Both the position numbers and the translations under genes were made by a program. A DNA stretch of 10,910 bases from JAHFOW01 sp964370795 (GTDB taxonomy: Bacteria > Planctomycetota > Brocadiia > Brocadiales > Brocadiaceae): the NCBI GenBank assembly GCA_964370795.1, contig CAYJME010000104.1, forward strand, positions 1 through 10,910, in the 5' to 3' direction. Below the pieces are notes generated by a model. That model searched no databases. It worked only from the letters and a program-made list of their open reading frames with translations, and was not told the DNA's origin. Positions 1 through 7,033 of this stretch are shown here, in pieces; position 1 is the first letter of the stretch; each line of letters starts with the position of its first letter.

Positions 1-692
1 CAGGCGAATTTCGCAAAAGCCAAAACTGGATTGGCGGGGCAAGTTTGAATGATGCACTATTTATTCCGCCGGCGCATACCTATGTCAATGAACTAATGGG
101 CGACCTCGAAAATTTTTTACACAACGAGGACATACACGTACCTGCACTTATCCGTATTGGCATAGCTCATTACCAGTTTGAAACCATACACCCTTTTCTC
201 GATGGTAATGGGCGAATAGGCCGATTGCTGATCACACTCTATTTGGTAAGCAAAAAAATATTGCATCAGCCCCTCCTTTATCTCTCGGTATTTTTTGAGA
301 AAAATAAAAGCCTGTATTACGATAACCTAACCCGTGTGCGGGAGAAAAATGACCTAATGCACTGGTTAAAGTATTTTTTGACAGGTGTGGATGAAACAGC
401 CCGGCAGGCATCCAACACACTTTCGGAAATATTGAAATTGAAAGAGGATGTTGAAAACACATTACGTAATACCGCTGGCAGACGCACCCAGGCAGCGCTT
501 GTCTTGCTCATGTATCTGTTCAAAGAGCCTTTTATCCATGTAAGGCAGGCTGAGGAAATATGCAACCTAAGCACAAAAGCCGCTAATGGACTGGTTAATC
601 TATTTATGCAACAAGGCATTTTAAAAGAGGTAAGTGGCAAGACCCGCTATCGCCTTTTCCTCTTTGATCCCTATTTGAATTTATTTAAGTGA
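1..692 (+). CDS. Fic-family protein adenylyltransferase, 5'-truncated by window edge
   Basis: Fic enzymes usually transfer AMP from ATP to a hydroxyl side chain of a target protein. The frame is open from the first full codon (nt 3), so the gene begins outside the window and 229 residues are visible; the TTG at 45 is only an internal codon. The visible part opens with GEFRKSQNWIGG, the loop typical of Fic proteins just before the core. The complete catalytic motif HPFLDGNGRIGR lies at nt 189-224, with the catalytic His and the phosphate-binding GNGR intact, so activity is expected. The last ~70 residues look like a winged-helix DNA-binding domain (around RQAEEICNLSTKAANGLVNL). An N-terminal inhibitory helix, if present, is off the window. 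hsdS starts 22 nt downstream on the same strand, and Fic genes are common passengers of type I RM operons. Its target and its role here are not evident from sequence. Confidence 0.93.
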   Translation, partial: GEFRKSQNWIGGASLNDALFIPPAHTYVNELMGDLENFLHNEDIHVPALIRIGIAHYQFETIHPFLDGNGRIGRLLITLYLVSKKILHQPLLYLSVFFEKNKSLYYDNLTRVREKNDLMHWLKYFLTGVDETARQASNTLSEILKLKEDVENTLRNTAGRRTQAALVLLMYLFKEPFIHVRQAEEICNLSTKAANGLVNLFMQQGILKEVSGKTRYRLFLFDPYLNLFK

Positions 693-714
693 AAAACAAA
701 AAGCACAAAGGTAA

Positions 715-1854
715 ATGTTAATGGGTGAGTGGAAGGAGTATAAACTCAAGGATGTTGCTGAATTTAAAAATGGTAAATCAAGACCTGCCAAAGAAGGTAC
801 TTTTCCTATTTATGGTGGTAATGGAATTTTAGGTTATACAAATCAATTCAATTCGGAAAATGAAGTTACTATTATTGGAAGAGTAGGCGCTTACTGTGGC
901 TCGGTTTATTATGAAAATAAGCAAATATGGATTTCTGATAACGCATTGTTTGCTTTACCTAAAAATGGTTTTGACACTAAGTTCCTTTTTTACTTCCTTA
1001 AAAATCTCAATCTAAACCAATTTGCAGAAGGTTCAAGTCACCCTCTATTAACACAGAACTTATTAAATTCAATTGATGTTCAAATAACAGATAACATAGA
1101 GGAACAAAAATCCATCGCCTCCATCCTCAGCAGCTTAGATGACAAGATAGACCTGCTGCACCGCCAGAACAAAACCTTAGAGGCATTGGCTGAGACGTTG
1201 TTCAGGCAGTGGTTTGTGGAGGAAACGGAGGACAGTTGGGAAACTACAACTTTTACAGAGCATACAGAAGTAGCAAGAGGGCTAAGCTATAAAGGTAGCG
1301 GACTTTCAGATGAAAGAAACGGTATTCCAATGCACAATCTCAATTCTATTTATGAAGGTGGAGGTTACAAATACGAAGGAATAAAATATTATAAAGGTGA
1401 TTTTAGGGACAGACATATTGTAAAGTCCGGAGATATTATTGTGGCGAATACTGAGCAAGGACACAAATTTCGGTTAATTGGTTTTCCTGCTGTTGTGCCA
1501 AATTATTTTGGCAAGAATGGAATATTCAGCCAACACATTTATAAACTATCTATTCGAAAAGATACGTATCTAACAAGCCAGTTTGTCTATTACCTCATAA
1601 AAACGCCAAAAGTCAGAGAACAAATCATAGGTGCAACCAATGGTTCAACTGTCAACATGTTAGCTATTGATGGTCTTCAAATCACAGAGTTCAATTTACC
1701 ACCCAAAAATAAAGTCCTTCAATTTTCACAAATAATAAAAGAATATTGGCAAAAAAAAGAAATGAATTATGCTCAAATCCAAAACGTTATTTGCTTGCGG
1801 GATATACTATTGCCAAAGCTGATGCGTGGGGAAATAAAAATAAATAATGAGTGA
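715..1854 (+). CDS. hsdS: Type I restriction-modification specificity subunit HsdS
   Basis: HsdS is the DNA-recognition subunit that, with HsdM and HsdR, sets the split target sequence methylated or cut by a type I enzyme. The 379-residue protein has the usual order: target-recognition domain 1 (residues ~1-127, starting GEWKEYKLKDVAEFKNGK), the central conserved helix (~128-170, IEEQKSIASILSSLDDKIDL through LAETLFRQWF), target-recognition domain 2 (~175-330) and a distal helix ending LLPKLMRGEI (~365-373). Length is within the normal range. Two in-frame ATGs lie at 715 and 721; the AAAGG at 707-711 is better spaced for 721, so the true protein may begin MGEWKEY. The recognition domains are more AT-rich than the central helix, as expected for domain shuffling. 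No hsdM is visible (it would be upstream), and the expected hsdR is present only as relics. The gene overlaps the Argonaute gene by 8 nt. Confidence 0.95.
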   Translation: MLMGEWKEYKLKDVAEFKNGKSRPAKEGTFPIYGGNGILGYTNQFNSENEVTIIGRVGAYCGSVYYENKQIWISDNALFALPKNGFDTKFLFYFLKNLNLNQFAEGSSHPLLTQNLLNSIDVQITDNIEEQKSIASILSSLDDKIDLLHRQNKTLEALAETLFRQWFVEETEDSWETTTFTEHTEVARGLSYKGSGLSDERNGIPMHNLNSIYEGGGYKYEGIKYYKGDFRDRHIVKSGDIIVANTEQGHKFRLIGFPAVVPNYFGKNGIFSQHIYKLSIRKDTYLTSQFVYYLIKTPKVREQIIGATNGSTVNMLAIDGLQITEFNLPPKNKVLQFSQIIKEYWQKKEMNYAQIQNVICLRDILLPKLMRGEIKINNE

Positions 1855-4800
1855 TCTTCTATTACCATACGATGCTTTTCTCCGATCGGTAAAACAGAAC
1901 GTTGATAACGATCACGTTTTTCTGCTGGGTGCTGGTGCTTCCATCAGTTCTGGGGTAAAGCCTGCTGAAGATTGTATCTGGGAATGGAAGAAAGATATTT
2001 TTGTCTCTAAAAATCCCAACTTGGCAGATCAATACAAAGAATACAAAACGGAGGCAGTAAGGACAAGCATTCAAAAATGGCTTGACAACGAAGGCTGCTA
2101 CCCGCTACTGAACGACCCGGGCGAGTATTCCAAATATGCACTGATAGCTTACCCAATTGATGAAGTAAGAAAGAAGTATTTTGAAAATATCTGTCGAGGC
2201 AAAGAGCCTTACATTGGATACAAGCTGCTATGCTTATTGGCTCAATTCGGGATGGTTCGCTCTGTATTCACTACCAATTTTGACGGTCTGGTAGTTAAAT
2301 CTGCTCATCAAATGGGTATCACTCCCATTGATATTACACTGGACACAGCAAATCGAATACACCGTCCGGCCAGCCGCAATGAGTTGCTTTGTGTAGCCTT
2401 GCACGGTGATTTTAAATTTGATCCATTAAAAAACACAAACACTGAGTTGGACACACAAAACGAAACATTTGTAAATGCCTTGACCCATCACCTGTACGAT
2501 AAGCACTTAATTGTTTTGGGCTATAGCGGACGCGACCGCTCCCTAATGAGTGCATTAAAGAAAGCGTATGCAAAGAAAGGACCGGGTTTGTTGTTTTGGT
2601 GTGGGTATGGGAACATAATAAAAACGGAAGTGGAAGAACTCCTACTTGAAGCCCGCAAGGCTGGAAGGGATGCCTATTTTGTACCGACAGACGGCTTTGA
2701 TAATACCCTTATCCACTTGGCGAGAAACTGCTTCGAAAACAAACAGGAGTTCAAAGATAAAGCCGAACAAATATTCAAGGCTACTCAAGGCGATGCCTGG
2801 GTAAGAACGCCTTTCTCAATGGAGGTAAAACATACCAACACAGTAATCCGCGGTAACATGTTCCCGTTTTCCTTTCCAAGAGAAGTATTCCAATTTGAAA
2901 TGGAATTCAGTGAAGTTGAAAAGCTCTGGCAAACCGTAAAGGAGCTAACAGCAAATTCTACCATCGTAGCAGCCCCGCTTAAGAAACTGGTATATGCACT
3001 TGGTACACTTTCTGATATTCATAATGTATTTGGCAACAGAATAAAAAGCGAAGTAAGCCGAACACCGGTAACAGCAGAAGAACTGAAAATCCAAACTGTT
3101 TTCAAGAATTTATACCGAAAAGCTATTATCAATGGTATTTGCCAGGTATATAGCCTGATAAACGATAGTTTTGAAAAAATCTGGAAAGCGACAGACAAGA
3201 AGAGTATCGTTGTAGGCATTGATACTTTTGAAATATTTGAAGCAGCAAAAATTTCATTATTCTTCGACCACAAATATGCATACATTAGCCTGCAACCAGA
3301 TTTTGCACTTACCGATTTAGCAAAGCTATCCAAGGAAACAAAGCAAGAAATAGCCCGCATATACTATGACGGATTATTGAAAAGACAGCCCAACCCAAAC
3401 TTTGACACTTTTCTGGACAAATGGAAAAAAATACTTTTCCCAACAAGTCAGCGTTTGCAATTTGACTACCCGCACCAGTCTGCCAGTGGCTTTAAGTTCT
3501 CCATCAGTCCGGATACGATGCACGTTAATTTAATGAAAGCTAGGACAGAATCTGGCCTAAAATATTTACCAAAAAACTTTAATGAGAAAACTTTAGTTCA
3601 TAACGGAATACAATATTCGGAACCTCAGTTGGAGTTTATCCATAAAGACACCGCTAACATAACGAAAGACTTTCATCCAATGCGAGGTTTGGTGAAGAAC
3701 CGTCCCTATGATTTCCCGTTGAACGGGAATGTGTTTAATAGAGAAATTAATCTTGGCGTTATATGTCCCGTATCCTTCAGTGATAAATTTTTCAATTTTC
3801 TGAACCGCCTGAATCAACAACAAGGCACAGGAAGTTACAACCCTGACTATTTGCTTGACTACCCAGGCTTTCTATCGGCTTATGGCATTCCTTTGAATAT
3901 TCCGCACACCAAAAGTGAGCATTGGCAAGATTGCAACTTACCACAGAATACACAGGACTTAAAGCAAATAGCGCTGGAATTATTAGCCACTATCAAAAAA
4001 CGGATTGACAATTTGGAAGCAGTCAGCAAAAAGTTGGTACTTGTAATTTTTATTCCATCGGCTTGGAAGGTTTTTACCAGAATTGATGATGAACAGGAAA
4101 GATTTGATTTGCACGACCATATCAAAGCCTACGCAGCCCAAAAAGGTATTGCTACACAGTTTATTCGGGAAGATACGCTAAGTGATCCTCTTGTCTGCCA
4201 GGTTAACTGGTGGTTGTCGTTATCTTTTTATGTAAAAGCCTTAAGAACACCCTGGATTTTGACAGGCTTAGAACCGAAAACAGCCTTTGTTGGTATTGGT
4301 TACAGTGTAAACCATAAGCGGGAAAAGGAAAAGGTGGTATTGGGTTGTAGCCACATTTATAATGCACATGGTCAGGGCTTAAAGTACAAGCTATCAAGGG
4401 TTGAAGATTGTTACATCGACCGGCAGAATAATCCCTTTCTATCATACCAGGATGCTTATAAATTTGGAGTTTTCATCAGGGAGTTATTTTTTAATGCAAT
4501 AGGCGATTTGCCTACAAGGGTTGTGGTACATAAAAGAACCCATTTCAAAAAAGATGAAATCAATGGTATCGTTGATAGTTTGAAGAAGTCCGGTATTGAA
4601 CTAATAGACCTGATTGAAATAAATTTTGAAGAAGATGCAAGATTTATTTCGTTGTATTTAAAAGATGGACAGTTTCATCCTCATCCATTTCCTTTATCGC
4701 GGGGCACTTGTTTTCTTTTGGATAGCACATCAGCCCTATTGTGGACACATGGTATAGTCCCATCCGTTAAAGATGATCGTAGAAACTATTACTTAGGAGG

Positions 4801-5023
4801 AAAAAATATTCCAGTCCCGTTGAGAATAAAAAAGCACTATGGAGCAAGTAATATTAGTACCATTGCCACAGAAATATTGGGATTAACCAAAATGAACTGG
4901 AACAGCTTCGACCTATATTCAAAGCTACCGGCAACCATTCAGACATCTAATGAAATAGCTCGAATAGGTTGGCTGCTTAGTCGTTTTGAAGGTAAAATTT
5001 ATGATTACCGAAACTTTATGTAG
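1847..5023 (+). CDS. Single-chain SIR2-APAZ-short Argonaute (SPARSA-type, S1A-like) defence protein
   Basis: Known short Argonautes with SIR2-APAZ partners use a guide to sense invader nucleic acid and then destroy NAD+, killing or arresting the cell. Here both halves are one 1058-residue chain. Residues ~1-300 are a SIR2-like NADase: GAGAS at 28-32, TTNFD at 142-146 (Asn144), LHGD at 185-188 (His186) and GYSGRD at 225-230, so the catalytic residues look intact. Residues ~320-585 fit APAZ (opening FPFSFPREVFQFEM). From ~585 (EPQLEF, then MRGLVKNRPYDF) it reads like the start of a stand-alone short Argonaute. MID has Lys760 (HIKAY), Gln771 (TQFI) and Lys797 (YVKA) in the guide 5'-phosphate pocket pattern. 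PIWI (~800-1058) has FVGIGYS where FVGIDxS is expected (Gly818 for Asp) and HKRT instead of HRDG, so it is predicted not to slice. The ATG at 1847 lies inside hsdS, suggesting translational coupling. Domain borders are estimates made by eye. Confidence 0.92.
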   Translation: MSDLLLPYDAFLRSVKQNVDNDHVFLLGAGASISSGVKPAEDCIWEWKKDIFVSKNPNLADQYKEYKTEAVRTSIQKWLDNEGCYPLLNDPGEYSKYALIAYPIDEVRKKYFENICRGKEPYIGYKLLCLLAQFGMVRSVFTTNFDGLVVKSAHQMGITPIDITLDTANRIHRPASRNELLCVALHGDFKFDPLKNTNTELDTQNETFVNALTHHLYDKHLIVLGYSGRDRSLMSALKKAYAKKGPGLLFWCGYGNIIKTEVEELLLEARKAGRDAYFVPTDGFDNTLIHLARNCFENKQEFKDKAEQIFKATQGDAWVRTPFSMEVKHTNTVIRGNMFPFSFPREVFQFEMEFSEVEKLWQTVKELTANSTIVAAPLKKLVYALGTLSDIHNVFGNRIKSEVSRTPVTAEELKIQTVFKNLYRKAIINGICQVYSLINDSFEKIWKATDKKSIVVGIDTFEIFEAAKISLFFDHKYAYISLQPDFALTDLAKLSKETKQEIARIYYDGLLKRQPNPNFDTFLDKWKKILFPTSQRLQFDYPHQSASGFKFSISPDTMHVNLMKARTESGLKYLPKNFNEKTLVHNGIQYSEPQLEFIHKDTANITKDFHPMRGLVKNRPYDFPLNGNVFNREINLGVICPVSFSDKFFNFLNRLNQQQGTGSYNPDYLLDYPGFLSAYGIPLNIPHTKSEHWQDCNLPQNTQDLKQIALELLATIKKRIDNLEAVSKKLVLVIFIPSAWKVFTRIDDEQERFDLHDHIKAYAAQKGIATQFIREDTLSDPLVCQVNWWLSLSFYVKALRTPWILTGLEPKTAFVGIGYSVNHKREKEKVVLGCSHIYNAHGQGLKYKLSRVEDCYIDRQNNPFLSYQDAYKFGVFIRELFFNAIGDLPTRVVVHKRTHFKKDEINGIVDSLKKSGIELIDLIEINFEEDARFISLYLKDGQFHPHPFPLSRGTCFLLDSTSALLWTHGIVPSVKDDRRNYYLGGKNIPVPLRIKKHYGASNISTIATEILGLTKMNWNSFDLYSKLPATIQTSNEIARIGWLLSRFEGKIYDYRNFM

Positions 5024-5124
5024 TTGGGTAAATCACAGAAAACGATATAGAACTCTATACCATTGAGGAATTAGAAGGCATTGGCATTCAATATCTTATA
5101 TGGGCCAAGCATTACCCAAGCTGA
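5024..5124 (+). pseudogene. hsdR: hsdR 5' fragment A (type I restriction endonuclease R subunit), frameshifted
   Basis: Directly after the Argonaute stop, TTG GGT AAA starts a sequence that, after correction of one missing A near 5032, reads MGK-ITENDIELYTIEELE-GIGIQYL. This is the typical beginning of HsdR (pattern ITExxIE...ELLExxGxxYIYGP). The coding match fades after ~5098 and the frame stops at the TGA at 5122-5124. HsdR is the translocating and cutting subunit of type I RM enzymes, normally ~1000 residues, so over 95% of the gene is gone. Its start abuts the pAgo stop with no gap, which implies that hsdS, pAgo and hsdR once formed a contiguous operon. A second copy of the same 5' end occurs at 6980. 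Confidence 0.7.
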
Positions 5125-5198
5125 TTAGTAGAAAGATAAGGGTGAAGGAATTTGAATTTTGGTATCCCATGCAATATGACCAAAAACGGGTGGTGTAA
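5100..5198 (+). pseudogene. Probable hsdS 3'-end remnant
   Basis: In the frame starting at 5100 the sequence reads ...LPKLISRKIRVKEFEFW... and ends at TAA 5196-5198. LPKLISxxIRVKE closely resembles the C-terminal end of HsdS proteins; the intact hsdS upstream ends LLPKLMRGEIKINNE. It follows the hsdR fragment directly, as if a deletion fused the start of one hsdR to the tail of a second hsdS. Only about a dozen residues support this, and the remainder (WYPMQYDQKRVV) is not recognised. Confidence 0.35.
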
Positions 5199-5199
5199 A

Positions 5200-5316
5200 A
5201 TGTTGTCTGTTAAAGGTACTTATAAGGATGGAAAAGTGATTATTCGATAGGAGATAAAAACGGATAAGCCGGTTAATGTGATAGTCACTTTTTTGGAAGA
5301 GGTAAGAGTGAAATAA
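5200..5316 (+). pseudogene. Antitoxin-like small protein gene with in-frame stop
   Basis: The ATG at 5200 opens a 38-codon frame interrupted once by TAG at 5248-5250. Reading through gives MLSVKGTYKDGKVIIR-stop-EIKTDKPVNVIVTFLEEVRVK. The layout KGTYKDGKV...VxVIVTFLEE resembles a family of short antitoxin-like proteins often encoded before PIN-domain toxins, but I assign the family from pattern memory only. The stop falls between the two conserved halves and the frame is otherwise clean, so inactivation looks recent. No toxin partner follows; the next gene, 14 nt downstream, is a truncated rhuM. Confidence 0.55.
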
Positions 5317-5330
5317 ATGGAGATAAACGT

Positions 5331-5753
5331 ATGGCTGAAGAATTAACCCCTCAATATTCTGATATTATCTTTTATTCATCACAAGAGGGGGACATTCATG
5401 TCGAAGTGCTTTTTAACAACGAAACCTTCTGGCTTTCTCAAAAAAGAATGGCTGAACTATTTGGTGTCGAGGTGCATACGGTGAATTACCACCTCAAAGA
5501 GATTTTTAAAAGCAGAGAACTACAGGAGGATGCAACTATTCGAAAAATTCGAATAGTTCAAAAAGAGGGTAGCCGTGATGTATCCCGTGACGTTGATTTC
5601 TATAATTTAGATGCCATTATAGCCGTTGGCTACCGGGTCAATAGCTATCAGGCAACACAATTCCGCATCTGGGCAACAAAGACCTTAAAAGAGTTTATCA
5701 TTAAAAATAAACAGGCCGCTCCTACGGAGCTAAACATATTATTCGTATTCTAA
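5331..5753 (+). pseudogene. rhuM: RhuM-family protein, 3'-truncated by repeat/IS insertion
   Basis: Residues 1-125 match the N-terminal domain of the RhuM family (called a virulence protein in Salmonella; function still unclear, often found with toxin-antitoxin or mobile regions). Visible marks are EVLFNNETFWLSQKRMAELFGV (residues 25-46, a predicted helix-turn-helix), FYNLDAIIAVGYRVNS (90-105) and TQFRIWATKTLKEFIIK (109-125). Family members usually continue with G(F/Y)xLDDERLK and reach ~330 residues. Here the frame runs instead into a palindromic repeat at about nt 5706, adding a meaningless tail (NKQAAPTELNILFVF) before TAA. The missing 3' part is not found beyond the insertion. The start is supported by GGAG at 5319-5322, 8 nt ahead. 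The product is at best a solitary DNA-binding domain. Confidence 0.8.
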
Positions 5754-6110
5754 TGCTACAAACAGTAGGCTCCAATGGAGCCAGAAAAAGGTAAATCAAT
5801 TTAACAAAGGCAATATGAAAATCCCATACGGAGCGATTTGTTTGTAATAATAAAAGAAAATAACAATGTATAGTAATCTCAAAACACAATGTCATATAGC
5901 ATAGTAGGTTTTCGCAGAAAATACCGAGCTTCTAAAAACTATAAAAGCAACATTTGGTTTTAACATTTACTATAGCTCCGTGAGGAGCGGTAAAAGACAA
6001 TGTGCCGATAAGCCACAGCGTGGCGACCTGTTTGTAGAATTATAATTCATACACAAATAAAGCTCCACAGGAGCGGCCTGTTTTTAGAAATTGCAGGAGC
6101 GACCAGAAAT
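5706..6110 (+). repeat. Palindrome-rich (REP/BIME-like) leader, copy A, upstream of tnpA
   Basis: About 400 nt without a gene, packed with short hairpins followed by a C-rich spacer and (C)CTGTTTGTAG. Clear stems are GCTCC-TAC-GGAGC (5718-5730), GGCTCC-AAT-GGAGCC (5768-5782), GCTCC-GTGA-GGAGC (5975-5988), GCCAC-AGC-GTGGC (6012-6024) and GCTCC-ACA-GGAGC (6062-6074); degenerate units lie at ~5823-5848 and ~6093-6110. The first two carry the tail on the minus strand (CTGTTTGTAG read leftward), the later ones on the plus strand, so the array is inverted about its middle. This is how REP-like elements mobilised by Y1 (RAYT-type) transposases are arranged. Stem arms keep pairing although their bases differ between units, which points to selection on structure. 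Confidence 0.85.
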
Positions 6111-6572
6111 ATGCCCAATACCTATTCCCAAATTTACATTCAGATTGTCTTTGCGGTAAAAGACAGGCTGAATCTTATCCCAAAACAATATCGAGAAGAA
6201 TTACAGAAATATATTATCGGCATTGTGCAAAACCGCGAACAAAAAATGTTGTCGGTTTTTTGCATGCCCGACCATACACATCTGTTGGTTGGGTTAAAAC
6301 AATCCATTGCCATTTCTGATTTGGCAAGGGACATAAAAGCCGGTTCTTCAAATTTCATCAATGATAGCAAGTGGACGCCCGGTAAATTCAATTGGCAGGA
6401 AGGATTTGGCGCTTTTTCTTATTCCAGAAGCCACATTGACACGGTTATCAAGTACATTCTAAACCAGGCGGAGCATCACAGAAAGAAAACTTTTAAGGAA
6501 GAATACCTCGAATTTTTGAAGAAATATGAAATTAAATACGATAAAAAATATTTGTTTGAATGGATAGAATAA
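6111..6572 (+). CDS. tnpA: IS200/IS605-type Y1 (HUH) transposase, REP-associated (RAYT-like)
   Basis: This 153-residue single-strand transposase nicks and rejoins DNA at hairpin ends through a tyrosine. The HUH metal-binding motif is seen as PDHTHLL (His55, His57) and the nucleophile as Tyr115 in VIKYILNQAEHH; the ending KKYEIKYDKKYLFEW is usual for the Bacteroidota-type members. The protein is full length and without defects, so it could be active. The ATG at 6111 has an AGGAG about 11 nt upstream, itself part of a repeat half-unit. No tnpB or other accessory ORF accompanies it. Palindromic arrays flank it on both sides, and its stop codon overlaps the first bases of the second array, which suggests that the unit moves as leader plus tnpA. 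Whether it acts as a domesticated RAYT or as a free IS cannot be told from one copy. Confidence 0.93.
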   Translation: MPNTYSQIYIQIVFAVKDRLNLIPKQYREELQKYIIGIVQNREQKMLSVFCMPDHTHLLVGLKQSIAISDLARDIKAGSSNFINDSKWTPGKFNWQEGFGAFSYSRSHIDTVIKYILNQAEHHRKKTFKEEYLEFLKKYEIKYDKKYLFEWIE

Positions 6573-6880
6573 ACAGGCCGCTCCTACGGAGCTAAATATA
6601 TTATTCGCATTCAATGCTACAAACAGTTGGCTCCGATGGAGCCGGAGAAAGTCAAATTAGTATAACAGAGGCTATATGACAGCTTCATTATGGATGATTG
6701 TTTGTAGATGAAAGATTAAAAAACCGATTTGTGGAGAAAAATGGAAATAACAACGTAGCCCCGTTAGGGGTAGTCTGTTTGTAGATGGAAGGCGATGAGC
6801 CGATAAGCCACAGAGTGGCGACCTGTTTGTGGCATTAAAATTCAAGTATCAAAGAAAGCTCTGTATGAGCGACCTGAAAT
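6568..6880 (+). repeat. Palindrome-rich leader, copy B (diverged direct duplicate of copy A)
   Basis: This stretch repeats the order and sequence of the leader at 5706-6110, offset by ~862 nt at its left end. The first ~75 nt are nearly identical, including GCTCC-TAC-GGAGC (6580-6592) and GGCTCC-GAT-GGAGCC (6629-6643). Then follow a degenerate unit near 6683-6708, GCCCC-GTTA-GGGGT (6758-6771), GCCAC-AGA-GTGGC (6807-6819) and GCTC-TGTA-TGAGC (6858-6870). Copy B lacks roughly 90-100 nt of the middle of copy A. Several stems differ in sequence between copies yet still pair. Confidence 0.85.
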
Positions 6881-6943
6881 ATGTCCAATATCTATTATCT
6901 ATCGCAAAATAACTACACCTGCTCTATACCCTTTTGGACTTAG
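6881..6943 (+). pseudogene. Relic of a second tnpA: first codons only
   Basis: After leader copy B, at the position equivalent to the transposase start, the sequence reads ATG TCC AAT ATC TAT, against ATG CCC AAT ACC TAT in the intact gene. The similarity ends within about 15-20 nt and the frame closes at a TAG at 6941-6943. This marks a second element of the same type, cut off just inside its gene. Confidence 0.6.
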
Positions 6944-6979
6944 ATTTTTATTTGATGGTTATTTGATAAAAGTGTTTCA

Positions 6980-7033
6980 ATGAGCAAAATCACCGAAAGC
7001 GATATAGAACTATATACCATTGAGGAGTCATGA
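6980..7033 (+). pseudogene. hsdR: hsdR 5' fragment B
   Basis: The ATG at 6980 begins 17 codons reading MSKITESDIELYTIEES, then TGA. This matches the correct N-terminus of HsdR and is almost identical at DNA level to fragment A (5033-5075), but without A's one-base deletion. The homology ends exactly where the 7026-7060 palindrome begins. It is a second, independent copy of an hsdR beginning, ~1.95 kb from the first. Confidence 0.68.

Noticed and set aside
45..692. Fic gene starting at TTG 45
   Set aside because: The frame is open to the window edge and the preceding residues are conserved Fic sequence, so the gene is merely cut by the window.
1847..2760. SIR2-only phage defence protein (DSR or Thoeris ThsA type)
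   Set aside because: The frame continues into APAZ, MID and PIWI regions in one uninterrupted chain.
3019..4445. Minus-strand ORFs of 76-113 codons inside the Argonaute gene
   Set aside because: They carry no recognisable motifs, sit wholly opposite a strongly conserved gene and look like shadows.
5700..6880. Possible CRISPR array from repeated short palindromes
   Set aside because: Units differ in sequence, orientation and spacing; there are no constant repeats with even unique spacers and no cas genes.
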